Of a stretch of 56,921 nucleotides of DNA, positions 46,264 through 54,802 are shown piece by piece; the first letter of the stretch is position 1; each line of letters opens with the position of its first letter. Below the pieces are notes generated by a model that made no database searches, had not been told where the DNA came from, and saw only the letters and a list, made by a program, of their open reading frames with translations. The stretch is from an uncultured Clostridia bacterium. GTDB taxonomy: Bacteria; Bacillota; Clostridia; Lachnospirales; CAG-274. Location of the stretch: assembly GCA_944383305.1 (NCBI GenBank), contig CALWOZ010000013.1, positions 1 to 56,921 on the forward strand, read 5' to 3'. The translations under genes were made by a program, and so were the position numbers.

Positions 46264-47272
46264 TTATATCATCGCCTCCACCTCTAGCAACAACAATTTG
46301 ATTAGTTTCTTGAAGTCTTCTAACAACATTAACAATTTTTTGTTGTGCTTCTTCAACGTCTGTCCTTCTAACTGGTCCCATAAATTCCATATCTTCTTTT
46401 ATCATAGCAGCTAAACGTTTTGATAAGTTATTAAATATAAGAGTTTGTAACTCTTCTGTTGCACCTTTAAGAGCTGTTGCAATATCTCTTTGGTCAATAT
46501 CTTCTCTAAGAATAGTTTGTATAGACCTATTGTCAAGAGATAATAAATCTTCAAATACAAACATTTTCTTTTTGATTTCTTCAGAAAGTTCAACTTCTTC
46601 TGCTTCAAGAGTATCCATAATATTTTTCTCTGTGTTTCTATCAACAGAATTAAGGATTTCTACGATAGCATCTATACCACCAACGTCTGTATATTCAGCT
46701 GTCATAAGAGTAGATATTTTCTTTTCAAGTGCTATTTCTACTTCTTTAATAATATCTGGATTTGTTCTATCCATTATAGCAATTCTCTTAGCCACATCTG
46801 CTTGCTTTTCTGGTGGTAAAGATGATAATACTTCACCTGCTTGATTAGGTTTTAAATATGATAATATTAAGGCTATTGTTTGAGGGTGTTCATTTTGTAT
46901 AAAGTTTATAACTTGAGTGATATCATCTCTTCTAATAAAATCAAATGGTCTAACTTGTAAAGAAACTGTAAGTTTAGCTATAATTTCATTTGCTTTATCA
47001 TCGCCAAAAGATTGTTCTAAAAGTTGTTTAGCATATCCTATACCACCTTCAACAATATATCTTTGTGCAATACATATTTGATAAAATTCTTCTAAAATAT
47101 CTTCTTTAACTTCTGGTAATATAGTATTAAGGTTAGCTATTTCAAGAGTTAAAGCTTCTATTTCTTCCTCTTTAAGATGTTTAAAAATTTTTGCAGATTT
47201 TTCTGGTCCTAAACAAACTAATAACATAGCAGCCTTTGTTTTTCCACCATATTTTTCCAATAAATCAGACAT
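46256..47272 (-). CDS. fliG: Motor switch protein FliG
   Basis: A 338-residue rotor protein linking the MS ring to the stators. The N-terminal domain begins near KTKAAMLLVCLGPEKSAKIFKHL. The middle holds the EHPQTIALILSYL motif, and the C-terminal torque domain contains MFVFEDLLSLDNRSIQTILREDID with the charged residues used in torque. GGGAGTGAT inside fliF serves as ribosome site. Length is normal. Confidence 0.97.
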   Translation of the reverse strand: MSDLLEKYGGKTKAAMLLVCLGPEKSAKIFKHLKEEEIEALTLEIANLNTILPEVKEDILEEFYQICIAQRYIVEGGIGYAKQLLEQSFGDDKANEIIAKLTVSLQVRPFDFIRRDDITQVINFIQNEHPQTIALILSYLKPNQAGEVLSSLPPEKQADVAKRIAIMDRTNPDIIKEVEIALEKKISTLMTAEYTDVGGIDAIVEILNSVDRNTEKNIMDTLEAEEVELSEEIKKKMFVFEDLLSLDNRSIQTILREDIDQRDIATALKGATEELQTLIFNNLSKRLAAMIKEDMEFMGPVRRTDVEEAQQKIVNVVRRLQETNQIVVARGGGDDIIV

Positions 47273-47278
47273 TTTTTA

Positions 47279-48889
47279 TCACTCCCATTCCTCATTAAGC
47301 CAATTTCTAAGAAGTTGAGCTGCTGCCTCTGGATTTTCATCTATAAAATCTTCAATTTTAAGTTTAAATTCAGACTCAACTTCATTAATTCCTGCAATTT
47401 TTTCAGCCACTTCTTCATCTTCTCTTTTATTAGTAGCAATAAGGTCTTCAATAGATATTTCTGGTTCAATTTCTTCAATTTCATCTGGTTGAGCTTTTTT
47501 AATAAGTGCAAAAGCGAGTAATGCTATTAATACAACTAAAACTATTAATACTATTATTTGCTCTATTTTTATAGGTTGACTAACTTTGTCAACAAACATA
47601 GGCTTTTCATATCCTGTGAGAGTTACATTTTCTATACCAGTACCTGTTCTTATAGTATCTAATAATTGTTGATCCATCTCTATTAATACTGGAGTGCCAT
47701 TTTGTTCTTTAAATTGTTCCCATGTTAAATCTCTGTTTATTGTACCATTGTCTATTAAAGTTTCTTCATTATAGTATCTATATTTATATACAGTAACTGC
47801 AACAGAAGAACTTTCAGGGACAAAACTTCCGCCCTCTACTTCTTTTAACTGTTCTTGTTCATTGTATCCATATTCTGTTTCTATATTAGAACTATCATAA
47901 GTTCCAGTATTTTCTTCGCCCATAGCATAATTAGTTGGATTTTGGTCATTAGATTCTACTCCTGGTTCTGCTCCAGCTGTACCATTTACAACACTTTCAG
48001 TTTGTTCTTTTTGGACTTTAGGAACACCTACTGTAGATTCATCAACTGGTGGTGTTAACGTAAGGTTTCTTTCTTGTATCTTGTCCCAATCAAATTTAAC
48101 ACTAGATATAACTTTTACCTCATCATATAAAGGACTTAGTGTGTCTTGTATTTTTGTTTCTATTTCTGATTTTTTATTATTTTCGATTTCTTCTTTTTTA
48201 GAATGACTAACACCGTTACTTTCTTTGCCAGAATATAATATTTTGCCTTTAGTGTCTGCGATAGTAACATTTTCTACTTTTACACCTTCTACACTACTAG
48301 CTATAAGATTAGCTATTATAGCTCCTTGTTCTTCTGTAAACTCATCTGTTACGGCAAGAGTAACCCCTGCACTAGCTTCTTTTTTATTATTATTAAATAC
48401 TACTGTATCTTCTGGTAAGGCAAGCATAACACTAGCTTCTTTTACATTATCAAAAGTTTCTATAAGCTGTTTCATTTCAGCTTCTTTTAATCTTTTATAT
48501 TGTTCATTTTTATCATTTTCAGTCATACCAATATCAATATTGGCAGATACGTCATCAAATGTAATACCTTCTTTTCCTATTTCACTACTAGCAATAAGTA
48601 TTTTAGACCTACCTTCATCTTTTTCTAATACCTCTATGCCAGTTCCTCTATCTATCAGTCTATTTGTTACTGTATTATCGTTTAAAACTTGTTCTATTTG
48701 TCCTATTGTTTCTGGGTCAGAGTTAGATTTTAAAACAACCCATTGCGGTCTAAAACTAATATATAATAAAAGACCTAATATGACTACAAGGCCTATAACG
48801 ATAATAATTATTTTATTTCTTAAACTTTTGTCTATACTTTTCCACTTTTCACTAACTTTAGCCTTGTAGGTTAATAGTTTCTCATGCAT
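47279..48889 (-). CDS. fliF: Flagellar MS-ring protein FliF
   Basis: A 536-residue ring protein. Membrane helices lie at about 25-45 and 445-465, flanking the extracytoplasmic domains with the conserved RLKEAEMKQLIETFDNVKEASVMLALPED and GVTLAVTDEFTEEQGAIIANLIASSVEGVKVENVTI segments. The C-terminal tail binds FliG. A GTG two codons upstream is too close to the GAGG site, so ATG is preferred. Followed closely by fliG. Confidence 0.96.
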   Translation of the reverse strand: MHEKLLTYKAKVSEKWKSIDKSLRNKIIIIVIGLVVILGLLLYISFRPQWVVLKSNSDPETIGQIEQVLNDNTVTNRLIDRGTGIEVLEKDEGRSKILIASSEIGKEGITFDDVSANIDIGMTENDKNEQYKRLKEAEMKQLIETFDNVKEASVMLALPEDTVVFNNNKKEASAGVTLAVTDEFTEEQGAIIANLIASSVEGVKVENVTIADTKGKILYSGKESNGVSHSKKEEIENNKKSEIETKIQDTLSPLYDEVKVISSVKFDWDKIQERNLTLTPPVDESTVGVPKVQKEQTESVVNGTAGAEPGVESNDQNPTNYAMGEENTGTYDSSNIETEYGYNEQEQLKEVEGGSFVPESSSVAVTVYKYRYYNEETLIDNGTINRDLTWEQFKEQNGTPVLIEMDQQLLDTIRTGTGIENVTLTGYEKPMFVDKVSQPIKIEQIIVLIVLVVLIALLAFALIKKAQPDEIEEIEPEISIEDLIATNKREDEEVAEKIAGINEVESEFKLKIEDFIDENPEAAAQLLRNWLNEEWE

Positions 48890-48906
48890 ATTCACACCTC
48901 ATATTA

Positions 48907-49218
48907 TTAAATAGATATTCTCATAATTTCTTGATAAGCATTTAATATTTTATTTGTAACTTGGGCTGTAAATTGTATTGATGAACTTGCTCTAGATTGA
49001 GCCATACTAAGCCCTATCATATCATCTGATTTACCTGTTATAAAATCTATTTGTTTTTGTTCTACCTCTTTTTGCATAGAGTTAGTTTTTTCAAAAAGTT
49101 CAATAGCTTCTTCAAAAAATTTACCAAAAGGGTCTGTTTTTGAAGAATTTTCAACACTATTATCTGTGCTAAAATTTAATTGTGTATTTAAAGGTTGTAT
49201 ATTATTTTCTATACGCAT
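48907..49218 (-). CDS. fliE: Hook-basal body protein FliE
   Basis: A 103-residue adaptor between the MS ring and the rod. The C-terminal MIGLSMAQSRASSSIQFTAQVTNKILNAYQEIMRI is the FliE signature, and the N-terminal half is flexible. AGGGGGAAATT precedes the ATG. It lies between flgC and fliF as usual. Confidence 0.94.
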   Translation of the reverse strand: MRIENNIQPLNTQLNFSTDNSVENSSKTDPFGKFFEEAIELFEKTNSMQKEVEQKQIDFITGKSDDMIGLSMAQSRASSSIQFTAQVTNKILNAYQEIMRISI

Positions 49219-49238
49219 AATTTCCCCCTAAAATTTTA

Positions 49239-49685
49239 TTATTTTCCTATTTCTAGCGTCTTACTAATCATATTTTTAGTTAAATTTACTGCTGTTATAT
49301 TAGCTTCATAAGCACGATTAGCAGAAATCATATTAACCATTTCTTCAACTACATTTACATTTGGTTTTGTAACATAACCATTTTCGTCTGCATCTGGGTG
49401 AGTAGGGTTATATTCTTTAGGACCTTCTGTATCGTCTTCTACTATTTTCTCTACTTTAACTCCAGCTAAGCTTTGATTATTATTTAAAGCTTTATTAAAT
49501 ATATTTTGAAAGCTATTTTTATTATCATCTATTTCTTTAAAAATAACAGTTTTTCTTTTATATGGTCCACCATCAGCAGTTCTTGTTGTATCTACGTTTG
49601 CCATATTTTGGCTTATAATATCCATTCTAAGACTTTGAGCTGTAAGAGCAGTTGCACTTGTATTTAAAGTATCAAAAAATGACAT
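49239..49685 (-). CDS. flgC: Rod protein FlgC
   Basis: A 148-residue proximal rod protein. It starts MSFFDTLNTSATALTAQSLRMDIISQNMANVDTT, the family signature, and ends VVEEMVNMISANRAYEANITAVNLTKNMISKTLEIGK. An ATG two codons upstream abuts the ribosome site, so the second ATG is taken. The site itself is GGGGGG, an unusual run of six G for so AT-rich a genome. Confidence 0.95.
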   Translation of the reverse strand: MSFFDTLNTSATALTAQSLRMDIISQNMANVDTTRTADGGPYKRKTVIFKEIDDNKNSFQNIFNKALNNNQSLAGVKVEKIVEDDTEGPKEYNPTHPDADENGYVTKPNVNVVEEMVNMISANRAYEANITAVNLTKNMISKTLEIGK

Positions 49686-49705
49686 TTTCATCCCCCCGTT
49701 ATGTA

Positions 49706-50086
49706 TTATTTGAATGTAGAGTATACAGTATCTGTTCTACTTGAGTTACTAAGAACACTGTTTACTATTACATCATATTTAGTCGAATTTTTATAAAAAT
49801 TAATCATCTCTGTTTCTACATCAATACTATTTCCATCAAGTGTTGTGCTATTTTCTTTTGTACTAACTTGTATGTTAGACATAACGCTTCCCATATGGTT
49901 AACACCTGTTTCTTTAGTTTTGTTTATAGCTTCAGCTAATGCCCCTTCAAAATTAACTGTTTTACTTTTATAATTAGGTGTGTCGGCATTAGCAATATTA
50001 TTAACTATAACTTGATTTTTATATTGTGTAGCTTGCATAGCTGCTTCTAATATTGTACTCTGAGTAAACAATCTATCAAAAATCAT
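49706..50086 (-). CDS. flgB: Rod protein FlgB
   Basis: A 126-residue proximal rod protein and the first gene of the flagellar block. NNIANADTPNYKSKTVNFEGAL is the conserved rod motif. It ends with a helical YKNSTKYDVIVNSVLSNSSRTDTVYSTFK segment. A TTG two codons upstream is too near the AAAGGAG site, so ATG is chosen. A candidate promoter lies 26 bases upstream. Confidence 0.94.
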   Translation of the reverse strand: MIFDRLFTQSTILEAAMQATQYKNQVIVNNIANADTPNYKSKTVNFEGALAEAINKTKETGVNHMGSVMSNIQVSTKENSTTLDGNSIDVETEMINFYKNSTKYDVIVNSVLSNSSRTDTVYSTFK

Positions 50087-50111
50087 AATCAACGCTCCTT
50101 TATCTTAATAT

Positions 50112-50140
50112 ATTTTAACTTATTTTATAAGAAATGTAAA
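50112..50140 (-). promoter_or_regulatory. Candidate promoter of main flagellar operon
   Basis: TTTACA, 17 bases, TAAAAT on the minus strand, giving a leader of only about 20 bases before flgB. The rest of the gap up to dpaB is AT-rich and shows only the dpaB terminator hairpin. No sigma-28 box is visible. Confidence 0.5.
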
Positions 50141-50336
50141 GTTTTTTTAATTATAAATATACATTTTTTTATATTTTGTATTTTTTTAATGTTTTTTATA
50201 GTTTTTATTAAGTATAATATTAGTTTTTATTAATTTTTAACATTTTGAATTTATAATAATTTATTTTATAATACCTAATATTACATATGTTTATTACTTT
50301 ATAATAAATATATGCTTAAAATTTATATATAACAAA

Positions 50337-50390
50337 AAATCTAACCATTATTAATATTTTTATTAAAAAATACTAATAATAGTTAGATTT
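50337..50390 (-). terminator. Terminator after dpaB
   Basis: A 25-base inverted repeat with two mismatched positions and a 4-base loop lies directly after the dpaB stop. It separates dpaB from the flagellar operon promoter. Confidence 0.7.
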
Positions 50391-50396
50391 ATATTA

Positions 50397-50990
50397 TTAA
50401 TTATTGTTATATTCTTTAATTATTGGTTGTATTTGTTCTCCATTTAATGCACTGTATATAGTTTTTGGTATTTCTGAAAAATGAGCAACGATAGATTTTG
50501 GTTTTTTAATATAATCATCTTGACCAAAAGGAACAAAATATATATTTTTTTTATTTATCATACTACCTATATTTTTCATATTAGCTCCTAATGCATCATT
50601 AGTTGATACTGCTATTATTACTGGTTTATTATTTCTTATATGCGCTTTACAAGCCATTAAAACTGGTGTATCACATATTCCGCTATTTAATTTAGCAAGA
50701 GTATTACCTGTACAAGGTGCTATAATAAAAGCATCTAAATAATTTTTAGGTCCTATAGGCTCTGCTTGTTCTATTGTTTTTATAATTTTATTTCCTGTTA
50801 TACTCTCTATTTCGTCCATAAAGTCTTTAGCTTTTCCAAATTTAGTATCCATATTTTGTGAATTAAATGAAAATACTGGATAAACATTTGCTTTTAGTTC
50901 TACTAATTTTTTTATTTGCTCTATTGTATCTTTAAATGTACAAAAAGAACCAGTTAATGCATATCCTATATTTTTGTCTTTAAAATTCAT
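50397..50990 (-). CDS. dpaB: Dipicolinate synthase subunit B
   Basis: A 197-residue flavoprotein-like subunit (SpoVFB/DpaB) of dipicolinate synthase, which makes the spore-core solute dipicolinic acid in the mother cell. The N-terminal NIGYALTGSFCTFKDTIEQ and the APCTGNTLAKLNSGICDTPVLMACKAHIRN stretch are diagnostic. GGAGGTGATAAA precedes the ATG. The partner gene dpaA, normally directly upstream, is absent; the upstream genes are the feo set. The organism is therefore probably spore-forming, with dpaA elsewhere or missing. Confidence 0.92.
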   Translation of the reverse strand: MNFKDKNIGYALTGSFCTFKDTIEQIKKLVELKANVYPVFSFNSQNMDTKFGKAKDFMDEIESITGNKIIKTIEQAEPIGPKNYLDAFIIAPCTGNTLAKLNSGICDTPVLMACKAHIRNNKPVIIAVSTNDALGANMKNIGSMINKKNIYFVPFGQDDYIKKPKSIVAHFSEIPKTIYSALNGEQIQPIIKEYNNN

Positions 50991-51075
50991 TTTATCACCT
51001 CCATAGTTAATAATATGAATTTTAAAGTAATAAGTTACAAAAATTGGATATATTTAATATACATATTTTTATATT

Positions 51076-51216
51076 TTATTCTCTGTTATTTTTTTTAGAA
51101 CAGTTACAGCCTTTAGGACAGCTAGAACAACCTCCATTTTGTCTGTCTTTTTTTATTTTTATTATAGCAAAAATAAAGATTAGTATTATTATTCCTATTA
51201 CTATTATATTTCCCAT
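51076..51216 (-). CDS. FeoB-associated Cys-rich membrane protein
   Basis: A 46-residue protein: one Ile-rich membrane helix (about 3-20), a basic stretch, then a Cys cluster GGCSSCPKGCNCSKK. This is the FeoB-associated Cys-rich family, which follows feoB in many Firmicutes and may help in iron(II) handling. AAGGAG precedes the ATG. It begins five bases after feoB ends. Role inferred from family and location. Confidence 0.85.
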   Translation of the reverse strand: MGNIIVIGIIILIFIFAIIKIKKDRQNGGCSSCPKGCNCSKKNNRE

Positions 51217-51220
51217 ATTA

Positions 51221-53329
51221 TTACTCCTTAACTTTTGGTTTATATTGTCTAAACATTAAATATAAAGTTACTAATATTATTATAATGCTAATAGCTATAC
51301 CAATTATGCTAGTTTGACCTAAAACAATAAAATTGCCTATGTTATATATTACAAATGAAACTAAATAGGCAAGAAAAGTTTGATATCCTATGGCTATTAA
51401 GGTCCATTTCCAATTTCCCATTTCTCTTTTTATAGCTCCAATAGCTGCAAAACAAGGAGCACACAACATATTAAACGCCACAAATGAATAAGCACTTACT
51501 GTTGTAAACATTGTAGCTATTTGAGCAGTCAAATTAGTATCTGTCTCTCCAACTTCTCCTAATCCAAATAATATACCAAATGTAGATACAAGTTGTTCTT
51601 TTGCTATAAGTCCATTTATTGTAGCTACAGCCGCTTGCCATTTGTTAAATCCTAAAGGAGCAAATATTGGTGCGATTAATCCACCTATTTTAGCTAAAAT
51701 ACTTTGTTCTACATCTACCATTTCAAAATTAAAACTAAATCTACTTAAGAACCATAATATAACAGATGCTGCAAAAATAACTGTACCTGCTTTAATAATA
51801 AATGATTTAACTCTATCCCACATATGTCTTAAAACAGTTTTTGCTGATGGCAAATGGTATTGTGGTAATTCCATAATAAACGGAGAATCTTCATCAATAA
51901 ATACTTTCACTTTTTTAAGTATTAATCCTGATACTATTATCATTAATATTCCTAAAAAGTATATAGATGGTCCAACAAATGAATGGTCTGGAAATAAAGC
52001 TGCTGCAAATAATGCTATAATAGGTAATTTAGCACCACAAGGTATAAATGTAGTAACCATTATAGTTATTTTTCTTTCTCGTTCATTTTCAATAGTTCTA
52101 GATGCCATAATCCCCGGTACACCACAGCCTGAACTTATAAGCATAGGTATAAAAGATTTACCAGATAATCCTATTTTTCTAAATATTCTATCCATAATAA
52201 ATGCTACTCTAGCCATATATCCACAGTCTTCTAATAAAGATAGGAAGAAAAATAAAATAAACATTTGTGGTACAAATCCTAAAACTGCACCAACTCCACC
52301 TACTATACCATCTATAACAAGGCTATATAACCAATCTGATACATTTAAAAATTCTAACACTTTACTAAAAGCATTTGTTACATATTCTCCAAAAAATACG
52401 TCATTTGTCCAATCTGTCACTAAAGTACCTAAAGAAGTTACGGATATATAATATATTAAATACATAATACCAAAAAATATTGGTAATCCTAAATATTTAT
52501 TAGTTAAAATCTTATCTACTTTTGCTGACATATCTTCTTTTGTATTATTGTTTTTATCTAAAACTCCTGATACTATATTAGTTATATAATTATATCTTTC
52601 ATTTATTATAATACTTTCACTTTCATCACCAAATGTATTTTCTATTTTATCTATAATATTATTTATCTTTTGTTTTTGTTCTTCAGATAAGTCTATTTTT
52701 TCTAAAACCTTTTCATCTCTTTCAAGTATTTTTATACTATACCATCTTTTTTGTTCATCTATATGTATAATTTCCTCTATTTTAGTCAAAGCATTTTTTA
52801 TCTCATTAGAAAATATATCTAATGGTTTATAACTATATTCTTGACTTAATAAATCTAAAGCCTTTTCTATAAGTATCTTTAATCCATTACCTTTTAATGC
52901 TGAAGTTTCTACTATTGGACAACCAATAATTTTTGATAATTTAGAAACATTAATGTTTTCTCCTCTTTTTTTAACAATATCCATCATATTAAGTGCTATT
53001 ATTGTAGGTATGCCCATTTCAATAACTTGTGTAGTAAGATATAAATTTCTTTCTATATTAGAGGCATCTACAATGTTTATTATAATATCTGGTTTTTCTT
53101 CCATAATATAATCTCTTGTTATAACCTCTTCTAAAGTATAAGGAGATAAAGAATAAATACCTGGTAAGTCTATTAAATTTACATTATCTTTATTTTTTAT
53201 AGTTCCCTCTTTTTTCTCTACTGTAACTCCAGGCCAATTACCAACATATTGAAAGCTACCAGTAAGTTGGTTAAACATTGTAGTTTTCCCACAGTTAGGG
53301 TTACCAACTAATCCAATTTTTATTGACAT
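51221..53329 (-). CDS. feoB: Ferrous iron transporter FeoB
   Basis: A 702-residue iron(II) transporter. The N-terminal G domain has GLVGNPNCGKTTMFNQLTG, DLPGIYSLSPY and NMMD. A helical GDI-like spacer follows, then the membrane part (from about 275) with paired gate motifs, including MLISSGCGVPGIMASRTI and APCFAAIGAIKREMGNWKW. A TTG start six codons upstream would overlap feoA; the GAGGAG spacing supports the ATG given. It is transcribed with feoA from a promoter carrying a DtxR-like palindrome. Confidence 0.96.
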   Translation of the reverse strand: MSIKIGLVGNPNCGKTTMFNQLTGSFQYVGNWPGVTVEKKEGTIKNKDNVNLIDLPGIYSLSPYTLEEVITRDYIMEEKPDIIINIVDASNIERNLYLTTQVIEMGIPTIIALNMMDIVKKRGENINVSKLSKIIGCPIVETSALKGNGLKILIEKALDLLSQEYSYKPLDIFSNEIKNALTKIEEIIHIDEQKRWYSIKILERDEKVLEKIDLSEEQKQKINNIIDKIENTFGDESESIIINERYNYITNIVSGVLDKNNNTKEDMSAKVDKILTNKYLGLPIFFGIMYLIYYISVTSLGTLVTDWTNDVFFGEYVTNAFSKVLEFLNVSDWLYSLVIDGIVGGVGAVLGFVPQMFILFFFLSLLEDCGYMARVAFIMDRIFRKIGLSGKSFIPMLISSGCGVPGIMASRTIENERERKITIMVTTFIPCGAKLPIIALFAAALFPDHSFVGPSIYFLGILMIIVSGLILKKVKVFIDEDSPFIMELPQYHLPSAKTVLRHMWDRVKSFIIKAGTVIFAASVILWFLSRFSFNFEMVDVEQSILAKIGGLIAPIFAPLGFNKWQAAVATINGLIAKEQLVSTFGILFGLGEVGETDTNLTAQIATMFTTVSAYSFVAFNMLCAPCFAAIGAIKREMGNWKWTLIAIGYQTFLAYLVSFVIYNIGNFIVLGQTSIIGIAISIIIILVTLYLMFRQYKPKVKE

Positions 53330-53330
53330 T

Positions 53331-53561
53331 TCATTCACACTCCTCAACTAATATTATTTTTGCATCTGCTTTTCTTATAGTAAGTTCATATCCTCTTACA
53401 AATATTTCCATTGGATCTCCTAAGGGAGCTGTTTTTCTTATAAATATGTTTGTACCTTTTGTTATCCCCATATCCATAATACGCCTTTTAATAGCTCCTT
53501 CTCCAACAACTTTTACCACCTTTACATTTTTACCAACTTTAACTTTGCTTAATTCTTTCAT
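53331..53561 (-). CDS. feoA: Ferrous iron transport protein FeoA
   Basis: A 76-residue SH3-like protein that modulates FeoB. It contains VVGEGAIKRRIMDMGITKGTNIFIRKTAPLGDPMEIFVRGYELTIRKADAKII, the usual FeoA core. AAGGAGTAAAAAT precedes the ATG; feoB starts one base after its stop. Divergent from the tetR gene. Confidence 0.93.
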   Translation of the reverse strand: MKELSKVKVGKNVKVVKVVGEGAIKRRIMDMGITKGTNIFIRKTAPLGDPMEIFVRGYELTIRKADAKIILVEECE

Positions 53562-53608
53562 ATTTTTACTCCTTTTATATACCCCTCATAAAATTAAAGC
53601 CATACTTA

Positions 53609-53622
53609 TTAGCTTAAGCTAA
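53609..53622. promoter_or_regulatory. DtxR/IdeR-like operator in feoA promoter
   Basis: A perfect 14-base palindrome, TTAGCTTAAGCTAA, five bases downstream of the feoA -10, in the transcription-start region. It resembles the half-site TTAGG-type operators of DtxR-family iron regulators. Such a regulator is encoded 1.8 kb away, so binding by that protein is a reasonable inference. Confidence 0.6.
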
Positions 53623-53626
53623 CTTA

Positions 53627-53655
53627 ATTTTACCTCTACTAACTTTCTTTGTCAA
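53627..53655 (-). promoter_or_regulatory. Promoter of feoAB
   Basis: TTGACA, 17 bases, TAAAAT on the minus strand, with the DtxR-like palindrome just after the -10. The leader to feoA would be about 60 bases. Confidence 0.7.
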
Positions 53656-53743
53656 CTATAAAATATTTTTATAAATTATATTTTTAAATATAAATCAATC
53701 AATTATTTTTAGCAAATAATTTTATTTTAACATTGTAACTTTA

Positions 53744-53772
53744 TTGACAATAATTATCAATTATTATATAAT
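53744..53772 (+). promoter_or_regulatory. Promoter of tetR operon
   Basis: TTGACA, 17 bases, TATAAT on the plus strand, a perfect consensus. It is overlapped at the -35 and spacer by a Fur-like box and at the end of the -10 by a palindrome, so it should be strongly repressible. Confidence 0.75.
53745..53759. promoter_or_regulatory. Fur-like box
   Basis: TGACAATAATTATCA matches the 7-1-7 Gram-positive Fur box TGATAATNATTATCA at all defined positions but one. It covers the -35 hexamer of the tetR promoter. No fur gene is in the window. Confidence 0.55.
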
Positions 53773-53785
53773 GAACATTGTTCAT
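53771..53785. promoter_or_regulatory. Palindromic operator at tetR
   Basis: ATGAACATTGTTCAT is a perfect 7-1-7 palindrome touching the -10 and start site of the tetR promoter. Position and size are typical for an autoregulatory TetR-family operator. Confidence 0.6.
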
Positions 53786-53801
53786 AAAAGGAGGTAACAT
53801 A

Positions 53802-54347
53802 GTGGATTTATACAACAAAATACTTGATATAAGCAAAGAAATAGCTATAAAAGATGGACTTAATAATATAAATATGCGTTTAATAGCCAAAAATTGTAAT
53901 ATTGCTGTTGGCTCTATATATAACTACTTCCCTTCTAAATCTGATTTAGTCATCGCTACTATAGAAGCCATATGGAAAGATATATTTAACACAAACACTC
54001 AATCATTTAATTTTGATAATTTTATTGATTGTATAAACTGGCTTTTTAATACAGTAAGTGAAAATATCTTAAAATATCCCGACTTTTTCACTCTACACTC
54101 CGTAAGTCTTAATAATGACCAAAAAATTAAAGGTATTAAGGCAATGGAATGTTTTTTTAAAAGTATAAAATATAAACTATTAAAAATTTTAGAAAAGGAT
54201 AAAAATGTTAAGTCAAATGTTTTTAACGATTTTTTAACTCCTACTATATTTATAGATTATGTATTTACACTTTTAATATCAATATTAATACAAAAACAAA
54301 ACAATTGTAAACCTTTATTAAAATTTATAGAAAATAGTATATATTAG
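53802..54347 (+). CDS. TetR/AcrR family transcriptional regulator
   Basis: A 181-residue TetR-type repressor. The N-terminal helix-turn-helix spans about 8-55, with MRLIAKNCNIAVGSIYNYFPSKSDLVIATIEAIW; the C-terminal ligand domain is unrelated to families I know. The start is GTG, seven bases after AGGAGG; a TTG upstream lies inside the operator and is rejected. It heads an operon with two membrane-protein genes, which it probably controls along with itself. Fur-like and palindromic sites overlap its promoter. Confidence 0.88.
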   Translation: MDLYNKILDISKEIAIKDGLNNINMRLIAKNCNIAVGSIYNYFPSKSDLVIATIEAIWKDIFNTNTQSFNFDNFIDCINWLFNTVSENILKYPDFFTLHSVSLNNDQKIKGIKAMECFFKSIKYKLLKILEKDKNVKSNVFNDFLTPTIFIDYVFTLLISILIQKQNNCKPLLKFIENSIY

Positions 54348-54362
54348 TCTGGAGGTAACTTA

Positions 54363-54779
54363 ATGAAAGTAAAAAAATATAATTTACTTTTAATAGCTAG
54401 TTTTGTATGGATAATAGCTGGATTTAATATTTTACATATAGGTATTGTTACATATACTAACTATTTGAATATTATTAATTTATTTTTATCTTTATTAGTT
54501 TTTTTATTTTTTTGGTTTATGGTTTTTAGCAAGCTTGTTTTTAAACATACAAATAGGATAAAAAATTTTGAAGAAGATTTTCAACTTTTTATAAAATTTT
54601 TTGATAAAAAGTCATTTATTATAATGGTTTGTATGATAATCTTTGGGATTTTAATAAGAACATTACATTTAGCGCCTGATGTCTTTATTGCCGTTTTTTA
54701 TTCTGGCTTAGGTAGCGCTTTATTTTTGGCTGGTATATTATTTGGATATAATTATTTTAAAATTAAAATTTCTAATTAA
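54363..54779 (+). CDS. Four-helix membrane protein of tetR operon
   Basis: A 138-residue integral membrane protein without a family name that I can give. Hydrophobic segments lie at about 8-28, 35-58, 80-100 and 108-130. A His is near the second helix (LHIGIV) and another in LHLAPDV. GGAGG precedes the ATG by a few bases, 11 bases after the tetR stop. I have the impression that proteins like this accompany TetR and DUF2871 genes in clostridia. Function unknown. Confidence 0.65.
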   Translation: MKVKKYNLLLIASFVWIIAGFNILHIGIVTYTNYLNIINLFLSLLVFLFFWFMVFSKLVFKHTNRIKNFEEDFQLFIKFFDKKSFIIMVCMIIFGILIRTLHLAPDVFIAVFYSGLGSALFLAGILFGYNYFKIKISN

Positions 54780-54802
54780 AAATAACAAGGAGAATTTAGC
54801 AT

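Noticed and set aside
46411-46644. Open frame of 77 codons on the minus strand
   Set aside because: A shifted frame inside fliG without start signals.
48225-48869. Open frame of 214 codons on the plus strand
   Set aside because: Antisense to fliF; Ser/Leu/Ile-rich translation is typical of the complement of Glu/Lys/Asn-rich coding sequence.
51044-51259. Open frame of 71 codons on the plus strand
   Set aside because: Overlaps the FeoB-associated Cys-rich gene, which has a ribosome site and a clear family motif on the other strand.
51642-52451. Open frame of 269 codons on the plus strand
   Set aside because: It lies entirely inside feoB on the opposite strand, has no ribosome site and no recognisable domains, and its hydrophobic pattern mirrors the FeoB helices.
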